Of a stretch of DNA of 64,000 nt, positions 8,007-16,742 are shown piece after piece. Both the position numbers and the translations under genes were made by a program. Below the pieces are notes generated by a model. The model was given only the letters and a program-made list of their open reading frames with translations. It did not search any database and was not told the DNA's origin. This stretch comes from Epidermidibacterium keratini (lineage in GTDB: Bacteria; Actinomycetota; Actinomycetes; Mycobacteriales; Antricoccaceae), in contig NZ_CP047156.1 of the NCBI RefSeq assembly GCF_009834025.1, forward strand, positions 2,046,001 through 2,110,000. The letters run 5' to 3'. How positions within the stretch are numbered: position 1 is the stretch's first letter; each line of letters begins with the position of its first letter.

Positions 8007-8825
8007 ATGGCCGACGAGGGCAAGACCAAACTCACGATGATGACCTCGGGGACGATGCACGCAGACCTGGTCTGGCTGCTGATCGACCCCTCCCGCATGC
8101 TCACCCCGGACAACAAGAATGCCAAGCGCGACTGGGTCGAGGTCCCGACCCACGTCGTACTCATCGAGCATGCCAACGGCGAAAAGCTGTTGTGGGACAC
8201 CGGCGTACCGCGCGACTGGGAGAGCCGCTGGGGCGAGGCCGGACTCGCGCAGTTCTTCCCCTGCGATGCCGTCGATGAGGAGATGTGGCTCGACAGCCGG
8301 CTCAACCAGCTCAAGCTCGAGCCGGGCGACATCGACTATCTCGTGCTCTCGCACCTGCATCTCGATCACGCGGCCAACGCGCAAATGTGGGCCGGCACCG
8401 ACACCAAGATCATCGTCGATGAGAAGGAGAAGGAAGGCGCGCTGAGCTTCGATGGCTACAGCCAGGGGGCGCACATCAAGTCCGACTACGACGGGCTGCC
8501 GCTGACCACCATCAACGAAGACACCGAGATCATGCCCGGGGTGACGATCCTGCAGACACCCGGCCACACCTGGGGAACCCTCTCGCTGCAGGCCGACCTT
8601 CCGGACTCCGGGACGATGCTCTTTACCTCAGACTCGCTGTATCTGAAGGAAAGCTACGGCCCGCCTCCCATCGCCGCCGGCATCGTCTACGACACCGTCC
8701 AGTGGTTCGAGAGCGTCGAGAAGATCCGCGGCATCGAGGAGAAGACCAACGCCAAGGTCATCTTCGGGCACAGTGCCGACCAGCTCGGTGAGCTGAAGAT
8801 CGGGCCGGGCAACTACTACACGTAG
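8007..8825 (+). CDS. MBL-fold hydrolase, N-acyl-homoserine-lactonase-like
   Basis: 272 residues from the ATG at 8007, chosen because GGAGG lies at 7998-8002. The motif SHLHLDH spans residues 115-121 (ligands His116, His118, Asp120, His121), followed by the later ligand region TPGHTWGTLSLQ and a C-terminal FGH. Size and motif spacing match the AiiA-like lactonase branch, whose members open lactone rings but also include other esterases. No signal peptide is seen. In an operon with acyl-CoA ligase and beta-oxidation genes, ring opening or ester cleavage ahead of CoA activation is more likely than quorum quenching; that is inference. Confidence 0.85.
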   Translation: MADEGKTKLTMMTSGTMHADLVWLLIDPSRMLTPDNKNAKRDWVEVPTHVVLIEHANGEKLLWDTGVPRDWESRWGEAGLAQFFPCDAVDEEMWLDSRLNQLKLEPGDIDYLVLSHLHLDHAANAQMWAGTDTKIIVDEKEKEGALSFDGYSQGAHIKSDYDGLPLTTINEDTEIMPGVTILQTPGHTWGTLSLQADLPDSGTMLFTSDSLYLKESYGPPPIAAGIVYDTVQWFESVEKIRGIEEKTNAKVIFGHSADQLGELKIGPGNYYT

Positions 8826-8860
8826 GCCCGCCGCGCTCTCTAGTTATCCACAACCCAGCC

Positions 8861-8921
8861 GACCTGCGGCACGTTTGTGCCCCCTCTATCCCCCGAAGAC
8901 AGCACAAACGTGCCGCAGGTC
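8861..8921. repeat. 20-bp perfect inverted repeat between the MBL and FmdB genes
   Basis: Arms 8861-8880 (GACCTGCGGCACGTTTGTGC) and 8902-8921 are exact complements with a 21-nt loop. It lies 36 bp after the MBL stop and 19 bp before the FmdB start, in the direction of transcription. It may be a terminator or an RNA-stabilising stem that sets the ratio of the two operon halves. No U-tract follows. Confidence 0.75.
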
Positions 8922-8939
8922 AATCAAGGAGTACGCCGG

Positions 8940-9386
8940 ATGCCGCTCTATGACTACCGCTGCGACTGCGGCGTGCAGTTCGAGATCCACGTCCCCAGCT
9001 GGAACACCCCGAACCCACCGTGCCCGCTGTGTGACCGGCAGACTCGCCGCATGCCGGCGGCACCGGCTTTTCACACCGGAGCGAAGCCGCCGCCTGGTCC
9101 GAACGAGGCGCCGGCATCCTACGAAGGCGTCGGGATGGGCGACCGCGAGACGATCACCCGCTGGCGCCGGCAGCTTGACCAGCATGCCAAGCTCGCCGAA
9201 AAACATCCTGAGCTGCAGGTGAAGCGTGAGGCGATCGCCGCGCACGAGGGCGCGTTCGCGAACCGCCCGCTGAGCTATCGCGAGCTCGCACAGCGTGCCG
9301 CTCCGTCCGGTGACGCCGACACGGCGGCCCGCGCCGCGGCCAAGGACCGCGCGAGCGAGACGCCCGCTAAACCGCACCGCCACTGA
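8940..9386 (+). CDS. FmdB-family zinc-ribbon protein
   Basis: 148 residues from the ATG at 8940 (AAGGAG upstream at about 8926-8931). The N-terminus MPLYDYRCDCG, then CPLCDRQTRR, is the FmdB/CxxC regulatory zinc ribbon, though the first knuckle reads CDC rather than the usual CxxC. Residues 60-148 are charged, Ala-rich and probably helical or disordered. FmdB proteins are often encoded beside amidase, CoA-ligase or acyl-CoA genes, but their biochemical role is unclear. It lies 45 bp before an acyl-CoA ligase in the same direction. Confidence 0.8.
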   Translation: MPLYDYRCDCGVQFEIHVPSWNTPNPPCPLCDRQTRRMPAAPAFHTGAKPPPGPNEAPASYEGVGMGDRETITRWRRQLDQHAKLAEKHPELQVKREAIAAHEGAFANRPLSYRELAQRAAPSGDADTAARAAAKDRASETPAKPHRH

Positions 9387-9431
9387 CGAGTACGCCGTGC
9401 GTGGCGCACTCCATCTGAAAGGTAGGCCGCC

Positions 9432-11090
9432 ATGGACGGTCTGATCATGGATGAGCAGCTGCTGCTCAGCTCGCTGCTCTGGCGCACTGAGCGGCTGTTT
9501 GCCGACAAGAAGATCATCACGCGCCTTGAGACCGGCAAGTACCACGAGTACACCTATGGCGACTTCGCCAAGCGGGTGCGCAAGCTGGCCTCGGCGCTGG
9601 AGAAGGCCGGCATCAAGCCCGGCGACCGCGTGGGCACGCTGGCCTGGAACCACTATCGCCACTTCGAGCTCTACTACGCGATCCCCAGCGTTGAGGCGGT
9701 CTGCCACACCATCAACATGCGGCTGTTTCCCGAACAGCAGCGCTACATCGTGAATCATGCCGAAGACGTGATGCTGTTCCTCGACGCCGACCAGGTCCCC
9801 AATGTCGAGGCGATGGCCGCAGACGGCATCGACACCGTGCGCCAGTACGTCGTACTCTGCGACGCCGATGAGATGCCAGAGACGTCGCTGTCGCCGGTGA
9901 TGTCCTACGAGGAGTTCATCGCGACCGGCGACGACGACTTCGAGTTCCGCGAGTTCAGCGAGCGTACGGCGGCCGCAATGTGCTACACCTCGGCGACGAC
10001 CGGCGACCCCAAGGGTGTGCTCTTTACCCACCGCGGCATCGTGTTGCAGACGATGCTCGAGACCTCCCATGACAAGCTCGGGCTCAGTGAGAATCAGGTA
10101 TGGCTTGAGGTCGCGCCGATGTTTCACTGCAACGGCTGGAATCTGCCACACGCCTGTCTCATGCAGGGTGCGACGTTGGTGTTCCTCGGCGTACACCCCA
10201 CGGACATCGACTATGTGCAGACGATTGAGGATCTGAAGGTCACCGGAATCAACGCCGCGGTCACCGTCGGCAACATGATCCGCGACTTCGTGGTCGCCAG
10301 CGACCGCGAGTGGGACCTGAACTCGCTAGAAACGCTGTGGCTGGGCGGATCGGCGCCGCCGCGTGCCGTCATGGACTGGTTTGAGCAGACCTACGGCACC
10401 TGGGTGCTGCAGGGCTACGGCCACACCGAGTCGTCGCCGCAGATCTGCTTCAACTACCTCAAGACCACGCTGCAGGACGAGGATCCCGAGCGAATCTGGC
10501 AGCTGCGACTCACCGGCGGACTGCCCTTCCCGCTGATGAAGGTGCGGATCGTCGACGACGAAGGCAACGAGCTGCCGTGGGACGGCGAGAGCATGGGCAA
10601 CATCCACGTGCGCTCGCCGTACACCGCCTCGGGTTACTACAACGACGAGCGCACCAAGGACGCGATCATCGACGGATGGCTCAACACCGGAGATATAGGT
10701 GCGATCACGCCCGAAGGCTTCGTGATGCTCAAGGACCGCCAGAAGGACCTGATCAAGTCCGGCGGCGAGTGGATCTCCTCGATCGACCTGGAAAACGCAC
10801 TCATGTCACACCCGAAGGTGCGCGAGGCTTCGGTCTTCGCCGTACCCGACGAGAAATGGAACGAGCGGCCGGTTGCGGCGGTCGTGCCGGTCGACTCCGC
10901 CGATGCGCCCGGTGAAGACGAGCTGCGTGAGTTCCTCGGCAAGGACTTCGCGAAGTGGTGGCTTCCCGATCGCTACCTGACCGTCACAGAGGTGCCCAAG
11001 ACGAGCGTCGGCAAGTACGACAAGAAACGCCTCCGCGGGATGGTCGCCGAGGGCGGAATCGACAACGTCACCGCGACGATCGGGGTCTGA
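9432..11090 (+). CDS. AMP-dependent acyl-CoA ligase (medium/long-chain type)
   Basis: 552 residues. The ANL loop reads YTSATTGDPKG (Ala in place of the common Gly, typical of one DmdB/long-chain subfamily). Other motifs are GYGHTESSP, LNTGDIGAITPEG and, at the C-terminus, PKTSVGKYDKK with the adenylation lysine. ATG 9432 has GAAAGG about 9 bp upstream; a second in-frame ATG at 9447 is possible. It differs clearly from the ligase at 6035-7699, so the two probably take different acids or act at different pathway steps. Third gene of the MBL operon. Confidence 0.9.
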   Translation: MDGLIMDEQLLLSSLLWRTERLFADKKIITRLETGKYHEYTYGDFAKRVRKLASALEKAGIKPGDRVGTLAWNHYRHFELYYAIPSVEAVCHTINMRLFPEQQRYIVNHAEDVMLFLDADQVPNVEAMAADGIDTVRQYVVLCDADEMPETSLSPVMSYEEFIATGDDDFEFREFSERTAAAMCYTSATTGDPKGVLFTHRGIVLQTMLETSHDKLGLSENQVWLEVAPMFHCNGWNLPHACLMQGATLVFLGVHPTDIDYVQTIEDLKVTGINAAVTVGNMIRDFVVASDREWDLNSLETLWLGGSAPPRAVMDWFEQTYGTWVLQGYGHTESSPQICFNYLKTTLQDEDPERIWQLRLTGGLPFPLMKVRIVDDEGNELPWDGESMGNIHVRSPYTASGYYNDERTKDAIIDGWLNTGDIGAITPEGFVMLKDRQKDLIKSGGEWISSIDLENALMSHPKVREASVFAVPDEKWNERPVAAVVPVDSADAPGEDELREFLGKDFAKWWLPDRYLTVTEVPKTSVGKYDKKRLRGMVAEGGIDNVTATIGV

Positions 11091-11145
11091 TCCACTTCGC
11101 GCGCGCTGATGGCAGGCGCACGGGGCGGCGGGTAGCGTCGGGCCC

Positions 11146-11508
11146 ATGACTACCCAGGACGCACAGCCCGAGATCGACCCGAGCGTGCCGCCGAGCGGAC
11201 CGGGATGCCAGGAATGTCTGGAGACCTCCGACGGCTGGTGGGTGCACCTGCGACGTTGCGCCGCATGTGGGCACATCGGCTGCTGCGACACGTCACCGTC
11301 GCAGCACTCGACTGCCCACTTCCGGGAGACCCAGCATCCGATCATCCGCAGCTACGAGCCCGGTGAGGACTGGTTCTTCGACTTCCGCAACGGCGACATG
11401 GGCACCGGCCCGGACCTCGCGCCGCCAGAGAGCCACCCGAAAGACCAGCCGGTGCCTGGCCCCGCGGGACGCGTGCCCTCGAACTGGATGGATCTCGTGC
11501 ACCGCTGA
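11146..11508 (+). CDS. Small UBP-type zinc-finger protein
   Basis: 120 residues. The pattern CQEC, then RRCAACGHIGCCD, then HSTAHFRETQHPI matches the ubiquitin-specific-protease-type zinc finger (Zf-UBP), including its paired Cys and spaced His residues. In eukaryotes this fold binds free ubiquitin C-termini; bacterial stand-alone versions are common in actinomycetes and of unknown function. TAGCGT at 11133-11138 lies 7 nt before the ATG and no Shine-Dalgarno is visible, so the mRNA is probably leaderless and independent of the upstream ligase. Convergent with the TRAP permease. Confidence 0.82.
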   Translation: MTTQDAQPEIDPSVPPSGPGCQECLETSDGWWVHLRRCAACGHIGCCDTSPSQHSTAHFRETQHPIIRSYEPGEDWFFDFRNGDMGTGPDLAPPESHPKDQPVPGPAGRVPSNWMDLVHR

Positions 11509-11522
11509 GCCAGCGAGAAGCA

Positions 11523-13574
11523 CTAGCGACCAGCGGTTGTCGAGACCTCCGGCGACGCAGGCGATGCGGCCTCCGGCGTGGACGGCGGACGGAGGCGCAG
11601 CAGGATGGCGAGGGCGACCACGACGCCGAGTCCGACCCACGTGGTGATGGGTTCGGGGAGCAGCATGCAGACGCCGGCGACGCTCACGATGACCCGCTCG
11701 ACGACGTTGAGCTGTCGCTCTACGAACGGCATGTAGCCCTCAAAGCCCGACGCCATCGCAAACACGCCGATGATCGACAGGACCAGCGCGAGCATCACGT
11801 TGCCGAACGAGTCCTGCGCCACGAGCGCGGGGTTGAGCGCGAAGCAGAACGGGATCACGTACTTCACCGCGCCGAGCTTCATGGCCATGAAGCCGGTCTG
11901 CATCGGTGGTGTCTTGGCTATCCCGGCCGCGGCAAACGCGGCGAGCGCCACCGGCGGGGTGATGTAGGACGCCGTGGCCCAGTAGATGACGAACAGGTGC
12001 GCCGCGACCGGGTTGATATCCAACGCGACCAGCGCCGGCGCCATCACGATGCTCAGGAAGACGTAGACCGCCGAGACCGTCATACCCATGCCGAGCACGA
12101 AACTGGTGAGCGCGCCGGCGATCAGGATGAGCAGCACGTTGTCACCGACCGCTGCGACCAGCTCGCGGGCGAGCGAGAGCGAGACGCCGGTCATCGACAG
12201 CCCGCCGATGATCAGGCCGACACCGGCGATGATGCCGACGATCTCGGCGATCGCTCGGCCGGAGGCCAGCACGAGGTCGCGGATGCCGTGCACCGTGAGC
12301 CGATTTGCCTTGCGCAGCAGCGCAATCACGATCAGCAGCGCGACGGTGAGGAACGGCGCCTTCGCCTCGTCGCGCTGCACGACCAGCAGGAAGAGCAGTA
12401 CGCCGATCGCCAGGATGTAGGGCCAGCCCGCCACCAACGTGGCCACCAGCCGTGGCAGGCGATCTTTCGGCTCGCCGCGCAGGCCCTTGCGGGCGGCGTA
12501 CGCGTCGACCTGGAAGAAGATGCCGAGGTAGTACAGCAGCGCGGGGATCGCCGCGGCGAGCGCGACCTCGCTGTAGGGAATCCCGAGGAACGAGACCATC
12601 AGGAACGCTGCGGTGCCCATGATCGGCGGGGTGATCGACCCACCGGTGGCGGCCGTCGCCTCGATGCCGCCGGCGTAGAGCCCGGGGTAGCCGGCCTTCT
12701 TCATCGCCGGGATCGTCATCGGTCCGGTGGTCAGCACGTTGGAGACGGCCGAGCCGGACATCATGCCCATCGCGGCCGACGACCCGACCGCGATCTTGGC
12801 CGAGCCGCCGCGAGCTCGCCCGAACAGCGAGCGCGCCAGGTCGATGAAGAAGTCGGCGCCGCCGGTGCGCTGCAGTGCGACGCCGAAGATCAGGAAGCCG
12901 ACAAGCAGCGCAGCAGCAGTCTGCAGCGGCAGCCCGAGGATCGAGTCCACACCGAGGGCGTGCTGACGGGCCGCGCCGTTGGAGTCGTACTGCACGCCCT
13001 GCAACACCGGCACCGGGATGGACGCAGAGATCATCGGGTAGAGCGAGAAGATCAGCGCGATGATCGTGACGATCAACCCGGCAGTGCGCCGCAGCGCCTC
13101 CAGCACGAGCACCCACAGCACGTAGCTGAGCACGATCGCGAACGGTGGAGCGGCGAAGTCCCAGCCGAAGTTGACGATGTCCTCTGAGTGCAGCCCGAGG
13201 TAGATATTGGTGCCGAACGCGATCGCCGCGATGAGCGCGTCGTACCACGGGACGTTGAAGGTCTTTGCCTCAGTGACCGGATCTGGCCCGTGCTCATGCG
13301 ACTCCAGCGTGGGAGCGCTCTCGGCCTCCTCGGTGGCAGCAGCCGCCTCTTTGGCGGGGTTGACCTTGCGAATGCGGAAGTAGATGAAGACCTGCGGGAG
13401 GAAGAAGGCCAGCGCGAAGTAGAGGAACTGGTTGGTCAGCATCGTGGGCCCGAACGGGTTCCACAGGAAGACCTGGCTGAGCACGACCGCCGTACCGGCG
13501 ATGGTCAGCACGATCGAGACCCACCGCCAGATCCGCGCGTTAGCCGAGGCCCGGAAGCTAGCGGTATCAGTCAA
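11523..13574 (-). CDS. TRAP transporter fused permease subunit (TAXI type)
   Basis: 683 residues with many membrane segments. A short DctQ-like N-terminal part is fused to a DctM-like permease (blocks GSAVSNVLTTGPMTIPAMKKAGY, split by GGIEATAATGGSITPPIMG, and the later repeat YWATASYITPPVALAAFAAA). This fused form pairs with TAXI solute-binding proteins. The start is TTG at 13574, overlapping the end of the binding-protein gene by 8 nt, with GGAAGG and GAGAA upstream in the message. It imports an unknown carboxylate using the ion gradient and is the last gene of the LLM-TAXI-TRAP operon. Confidence 0.92.
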   Translation of the reverse strand: MTDTASFRASANARIWRWVSIVLTIAGTAVVLSQVFLWNPFGPTMLTNQFLYFALAFFLPQVFIYFRIRKVNPAKEAAAATEEAESAPTLESHEHGPDPVTEAKTFNVPWYDALIAAIAFGTNIYLGLHSEDIVNFGWDFAAPPFAIVLSYVLWVLVLEALRRTAGLIVTIIALIFSLYPMISASIPVPVLQGVQYDSNGAARQHALGVDSILGLPLQTAAALLVGFLIFGVALQRTGGADFFIDLARSLFGRARGGSAKIAVGSSAAMGMMSGSAVSNVLTTGPMTIPAMKKAGYPGLYAGGIEATAATGGSITPPIMGTAAFLMVSFLGIPYSEVALAAAIPALLYYLGIFFQVDAYAARKGLRGEPKDRLPRLVATLVAGWPYILAIGVLLFLLVVQRDEAKAPFLTVALLIVIALLRKANRLTVHGIRDLVLASGRAIAEIVGIIAGVGLIIGGLSMTGVSLSLARELVAAVGDNVLLILIAGALTSFVLGMGMTVSAVYVFLSIVMAPALVALDINPVAAHLFVIYWATASYITPPVALAAFAAAGIAKTPPMQTGFMAMKLGAVKYVIPFCFALNPALVAQDSFGNVMLALVLSIIGVFAMASGFEGYMPFVERQLNVVERVIVSVAGVCMLLPEPITTWVGLGVVVALAILLRLRPPSTPEAASPASPEVSTTAGR

Positions 13575-14688
13575 GGTTCTCGTCCTTCCAGGTCAGCCAG
13601 GCTTCGGCGAGCTCGTCACCGGATGCGTTTGCGGTGACCTCTTTCCACCCGGCGTTCAGCTTCTTCTCGCGATCGAGCAGCTCGTCCTGGCGCGCCTGCG
13701 CCTCATCGCTCCAGAGGTCGAGCTTCTTGAGTACGGCGATCGACCCGTCGTGGAACGGCACCTGCTGCGGCGTGGTCACGGCGGTCTCAGCCGACCAGTC
13801 GCCGGTGGTCTTGGTGGCGTCCTTGTACTTCGGGTAGGCATCGACGATGGCCTGCGCGAACTCACTGACCGTCTTGTCGTCGGTCTTGTCGTAGGTCACG
13901 ATCGGGATCGCATAGATGAACCCGATGTCGGTCTGGCCCTCCGGCTGACCGGCCCCACCGCTGAACGGCCCGAGGGTGAGCGAGGGGTTGATCTGCTGGA
14001 TCGCGTTGAGCAGTGTCTGGTCGCCGGCATCCATCTTGATCCACTGGACCGGGGTCGAGCTCTCGAGTTCGTAGAGTGACGAGCCGTAGACCTGCTGGAA
14101 GAGTACGTCGAGCTTGCCGGCCTTCAGGCCCTCGGCTTGCTCTCCGTAGGAGATCGGCACCAGCTCGACGTCATCGAAGGTGAGCCCGGCGCCCTGCAGG
14201 GCCATCTCGATCTTGCCGTTGACCGAGGGGTTGGCGGTCACATCAGGGACCTTGCGTCCGGCGAGGTCGGCGAGCGTCTGGATGCCGGAGTCCTGGCGCA
14301 CCAGTAGTCCGTGGGGTGCGACCGGTGCCCACACAACGCGCACTGCCTGCGGGCCCCACTCTTTGCTGAGGAACTCGTTGGTCGCCTCGAAGGAGAAGAT
14401 GTACTCATCGCCCGTGCGCGAAAACGTGGCGAGGCCGCTGCGCAGCGGCGTCATGCGCCCGATCGCGGTGTCGGAGGTCATGATTCGGGTGCGGATGCCT
14501 GCCTCGTCGGTGATCGAGTTAGCGACCGCGGCGACATCGGCGTACGTCGATGTGCCTGTTCCGTAGGTCGAGATCACCGCCATGGTGAGGCGGCCGTCGA
14601 CGTACGCCGCGCCCTTCGGGGTACCGCATCCAGCGAGCACCGCCACCGATCCGGCGATGCCGAGCTGGAGAAATTCTCTTCTACGCAT
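13567..14688 (-). CDS. TAXI-family TRAP transporter solute-binding lipoprotein
   Basis: 373 residues from the ATG at 14688, which overlaps the TAA of the preceding gene by one base (TAATG); an upstream in-frame start at 14721 would run into that gene and is less likely. The N-terminus MRRREFLQLG, then VAVLAGC, combines a twin-arginine motif (RREFLQ) with a lipobox, so export by Tat and lipid anchoring are likely. The mature protein has the TAXI features (AAVANSITDEAGIRTRIMTS; LADLAGRKVPDV). It captures the substrate for the fused permease. Confidence 0.9.
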   Translation of the reverse strand: MRRREFLQLGIAGSVAVLAGCGTPKGAAYVDGRLTMAVISTYGTGTSTYADVAAVANSITDEAGIRTRIMTSDTAIGRMTPLRSGLATFSRTGDEYIFSFEATNEFLSKEWGPQAVRVVWAPVAPHGLLVRQDSGIQTLADLAGRKVPDVTANPSVNGKIEMALQGAGLTFDDVELVPISYGEQAEGLKAGKLDVLFQQVYGSSLYELESSTPVQWIKMDAGDQTLLNAIQQINPSLTLGPFSGGAGQPEGQTDIGFIYAIPIVTYDKTDDKTVSEFAQAIVDAYPKYKDATKTTGDWSAETAVTTPQQVPFHDGSIAVLKKLDLWSDEAQARQDELLDREKKLNAGWKEVTANASGDELAEAWLTWKDENLD

Positions 14689-15509
14689 TAACGACGGTTC
14701 GCATTCACTTCGTCGCGCCACTTCAGCCAGGGCTCGACATTGGACAGGTCATAGTCGGGTCCGGTCATGCCCATGGTGAAGAGCGTCGCGCCGGCATCGA
14801 GCAGCGGCTGGCCTTCCACCTCCGGGGGTTCTGGGGTGCGGCCGTCGCGGCCACGTCCACCGGCTCCGACCGAGATCTCGATCGCCGAGAAGTCGCGGCT
14901 TTCGTTGTCGCAGTGCCCGCGCAGTACGTCGATCTTGCGGGTGAGCTCGTCGCCGGTGGCAAACGTGTGCCAGATGTCGGCGTGGCGGGCGACGTACTTC
15001 AGGGTCTTCTTCTCTCCACCGCCGCCGATCAGCACAGGGATCTTGCGGATCGGGGAGGGGTTGAGCTCTTCGAAGCGCTTCTCGATGCGCGGCAATGCCT
15101 CGCCGAGCGCGTCGAGGCGCTGCCCGGCGGTGCCGAACTCGTAGCCGTAGTTGTCGTAGTCCTTTTCGAACCAGCCCGAGCCGATGCCCAGGATGAGCCG
15201 GGCGCCGCTGATGTGGTCGACGGTGCGTGCCATGTCGGCGAGCAGGTCAGGGTTGCGGTAGGAGTTGCACGTGACCAGCGCGCCGATCTCGACGTTGCTG
15301 GTCTGCTCGGCCCACGCCGCGAGCATGGTCCAGCACTCAAAGTGCTTGCCTTCCGGCTCGCCATACAGCGGGTAGAAGTGGTCCCAGTTGAAGATGACGT
15401 CGACGCCCATGTCTTCGGCCCGGACGACGGCGTCGCGGATGTTGGCGTAGTCGGCGTGCTGGGGCTGCAGCTGTACGCCGATACGCACCTTGCGCTGAGG
15501 AGTCGTCAT
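14688..15509 (-). CDS. LLM-class (luciferase-like) F420-dependent oxidoreductase
   Basis: 273 residues from the ATG at 15509. Conserved features are GVQLQPQHADYANIRDAV, FNWDHFYPLYG, the GIGSGWFEKDYDNYGYEFGT block and PVLIGGGGEKKTLKYVARHAD, typical of the F420-dependent branch of luciferase-like proteins. CAGGAT at 15516-15521 lies 6 nt before the ATG in the message, suggesting a leaderless mRNA. As first gene of the TAXI-TRAP operon it may reduce or oxidise the imported compound. Cofactor is inferred from family; FMN use is an alternative. Confidence 0.85.
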   Translation of the reverse strand: MTTPQRKVRIGVQLQPQHADYANIRDAVVRAEDMGVDVIFNWDHFYPLYGEPEGKHFECWTMLAAWAEQTSNVEIGALVTCNSYRNPDLLADMARTVDHISGARLILGIGSGWFEKDYDNYGYEFGTAGQRLDALGEALPRIEKRFEELNPSPIRKIPVLIGGGGEKKTLKYVARHADIWHTFATGDELTRKIDVLRGHCDNESRDFSAIEISVGAGGRGRDGRTPEPPEVEGQPLLDAGATLFTMGMTGPDYDLSNVEPWLKWRDEVNANRR

Positions 15510-15558
15510 GGCACCATCCTGCCCCACGTCACTGTGCCCGGCAGCACACCCCCGGCGA

Positions 15559-15570
15559 TTTCTATAGAAA
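15559..15570. promoter_or_regulatory. Palindromic operator TTTCTATAGAAA between the TRAP and acyl-CoA dehydrogenase operons
   Basis: A perfect 12-bp palindrome in the 102-bp divergent gap, about 42 bp before the acyl-CoA dehydrogenase ATG (15612) and 50 bp before the LLM/TRAP start (15509). It could control both. It shares TCTATAGA with the sites at 7904 and 40774. Confidence 0.55.
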
Positions 15571-15611
15571 GCGCGGGTTAGGTTGCTAGGAGACGACGTC
15601 AGGAGGGCCAG

Positions 15612-16742
15612 ATGCGACTACAGCCCACAGAGCTCACCGAATCCGAGCGTGAGCTGCAGCAAGAGGTGCGATCGTGGCTGCGGGAACGGCTGCCGGCCGG
15701 CAGCTACGCGCTCGGTCTCGGAATGTCCGGTGACACCGACCCGCAGTTTTCGAAGGATCTCGGTGCCAAGGGGTGGCTCGGGATGGCGCTGCCGAAGGAG
15801 TACGGCGGTCATAGCCGCACCGCCGTCGAACGGCTTGTCGTGGTCGAGGAGCTGCTCGCCGTCGGTGCGCCGGTCGGCTATCACTGGGTCGGCGATCGCC
15901 AGTCCGGTCCGAGCATTGCCAAGCACGGCAACGAGGAGATGAAGCGCGAGATTCTCCCCGCCATCGCGGCCGGAGAGGTCTCCTTCGCCATCGGCATGTC
16001 CGAGCCCGATAGCGGATCGGACCTCGCTTCGGTGCGCACCCGCGCAGAGCAGGTTGAGGGCGGGTGGAAGGTCAACGGCACCAAGATCTGGACGTCGGGC
16101 GCCTACGAGGCCACCCACCTGCTGGCGCTGTTTCGGACCTCTGAGCACAAACATGAGGGGCTGACGCAGTTCGTCGTACGCCGTGACTCGCCCGGGCTCA
16201 CCGTCAACCGCATCCCCTTCATCGACGGCACCCGGCACTTCTGTGAGCTCTCTTTCGAGGATGTCTTCATCCCCGATGAGATGCGCCTGGGTGAGGTCGG
16301 TGGCGGTTGGGCGCAGAACACCGCCGAGCTGGTGCTGGAGCGTGGCGGCGTCGACCGCTGGATGTCGATTGCTCCGCTGCTGGAGCACTGGGCCACCTCG
16401 GAGCACGTGCGGGAGGACTCGATCGCGCAGGCCGATCTCGGCGCCATCGTGGCGCGCAGCTGGGCGTTCCGCGGCATGTCGCTGTCGGTCGCGCGCATGG
16501 TCGACGCCGGGAAGTCGCCGGTCACCGAGGCCGCGCTCATCAAAGAGATGGCGACGCGTTTCGAGCAGGAGAGCGTCGACGCGCTCGCTCGCCACTACGG
16601 CCGCATGCCCGACCTGAACTCTGACGACCCCCACGAGTCGCTGCTGGCGCGCGCGATCTTGGTGTCGCCGTCGTGGAGCATCCGCGGCGGGACCAACGAG
16701 ATCCTGCGCACCGTCATCGCGAAGGGACTGGCGAAGCAATGA
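15612..16742 (+). CDS. Acyl-CoA dehydrogenase (first of a pair)
   Basis: 376 residues. FAD/substrate motifs IGMSEPDSGSDLASVRTRAE and VNGTKIWTSGA are clear. AGGAGGG precedes the ATG. The C-terminal motif IRGGTNEIL puts Gly where medium-chain enzymes carry the catalytic Glu of YEGT. As in the FadE26-like branch, the base is probably a Glu on helix G; ELVLERGGVDRW is a candidate. It overlaps the next dehydrogenase gene by ATGA, suggesting a heteromeric enzyme such as the alpha2-beta2 ChsE dehydrogenases of steroid side-chain breakdown. Substrate unknown. Confidence 0.92.
   Translation: MRLQPTELTESERELQQEVRSWLRERLPAGSYALGLGMSGDTDPQFSKDLGAKGWLGMALPKEYGGHSRTAVERLVVVEELLAVGAPVGYHWVGDRQSGPSIAKHGNEEMKREILPAIAAGEVSFAIGMSEPDSGSDLASVRTRAEQVEGGWKVNGTKIWTSGAYEATHLLALFRTSEHKHEGLTQFVVRRDSPGLTVNRIPFIDGTRHFCELSFEDVFIPDEMRLGEVGGGWAQNTAELVLERGGVDRWMSIAPLLEHWATSEHVREDSIAQADLGAIVARSWAFRGMSLSVARMVDAGKSPVTEAALIKEMATRFEQESVDALARHYGRMPDLNSDDPHESLLARAILVSPSWSIRGGTNEILRTVIAKGLAKQ

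Noticed and set aside
6614-8278. Long open frame on the plus strand opposite the acyl-CoA ligase and into the lactonase-like gene
   Set aside because: Low-quality Arg/Asp/Val-rich translation without domain similarity; both overlapped genes are clearly real.
8007-8825. Quorum-quenching AHL lactonase as the role of the MBL protein
   Set aside because: Motif is shared by many lactonases and esterases; the operon context is acyl-CoA catabolism, so I gave only a family-level call.
8886-10196. Long open frame on the minus strand, 436 codons, opposite the acyl-CoA ligase gene
   Set aside because: It mirrors codon-position GC bias of the ligase gene, has no recognisable domain, and the plus-strand protein has all ANL motifs.
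11997-13187. Open frame on the plus strand opposite the TRAP permease, rich in Asp, Arg, Gln and His
   Set aside because: The composition is the typical shadow of membrane-protein codons; no start signal.
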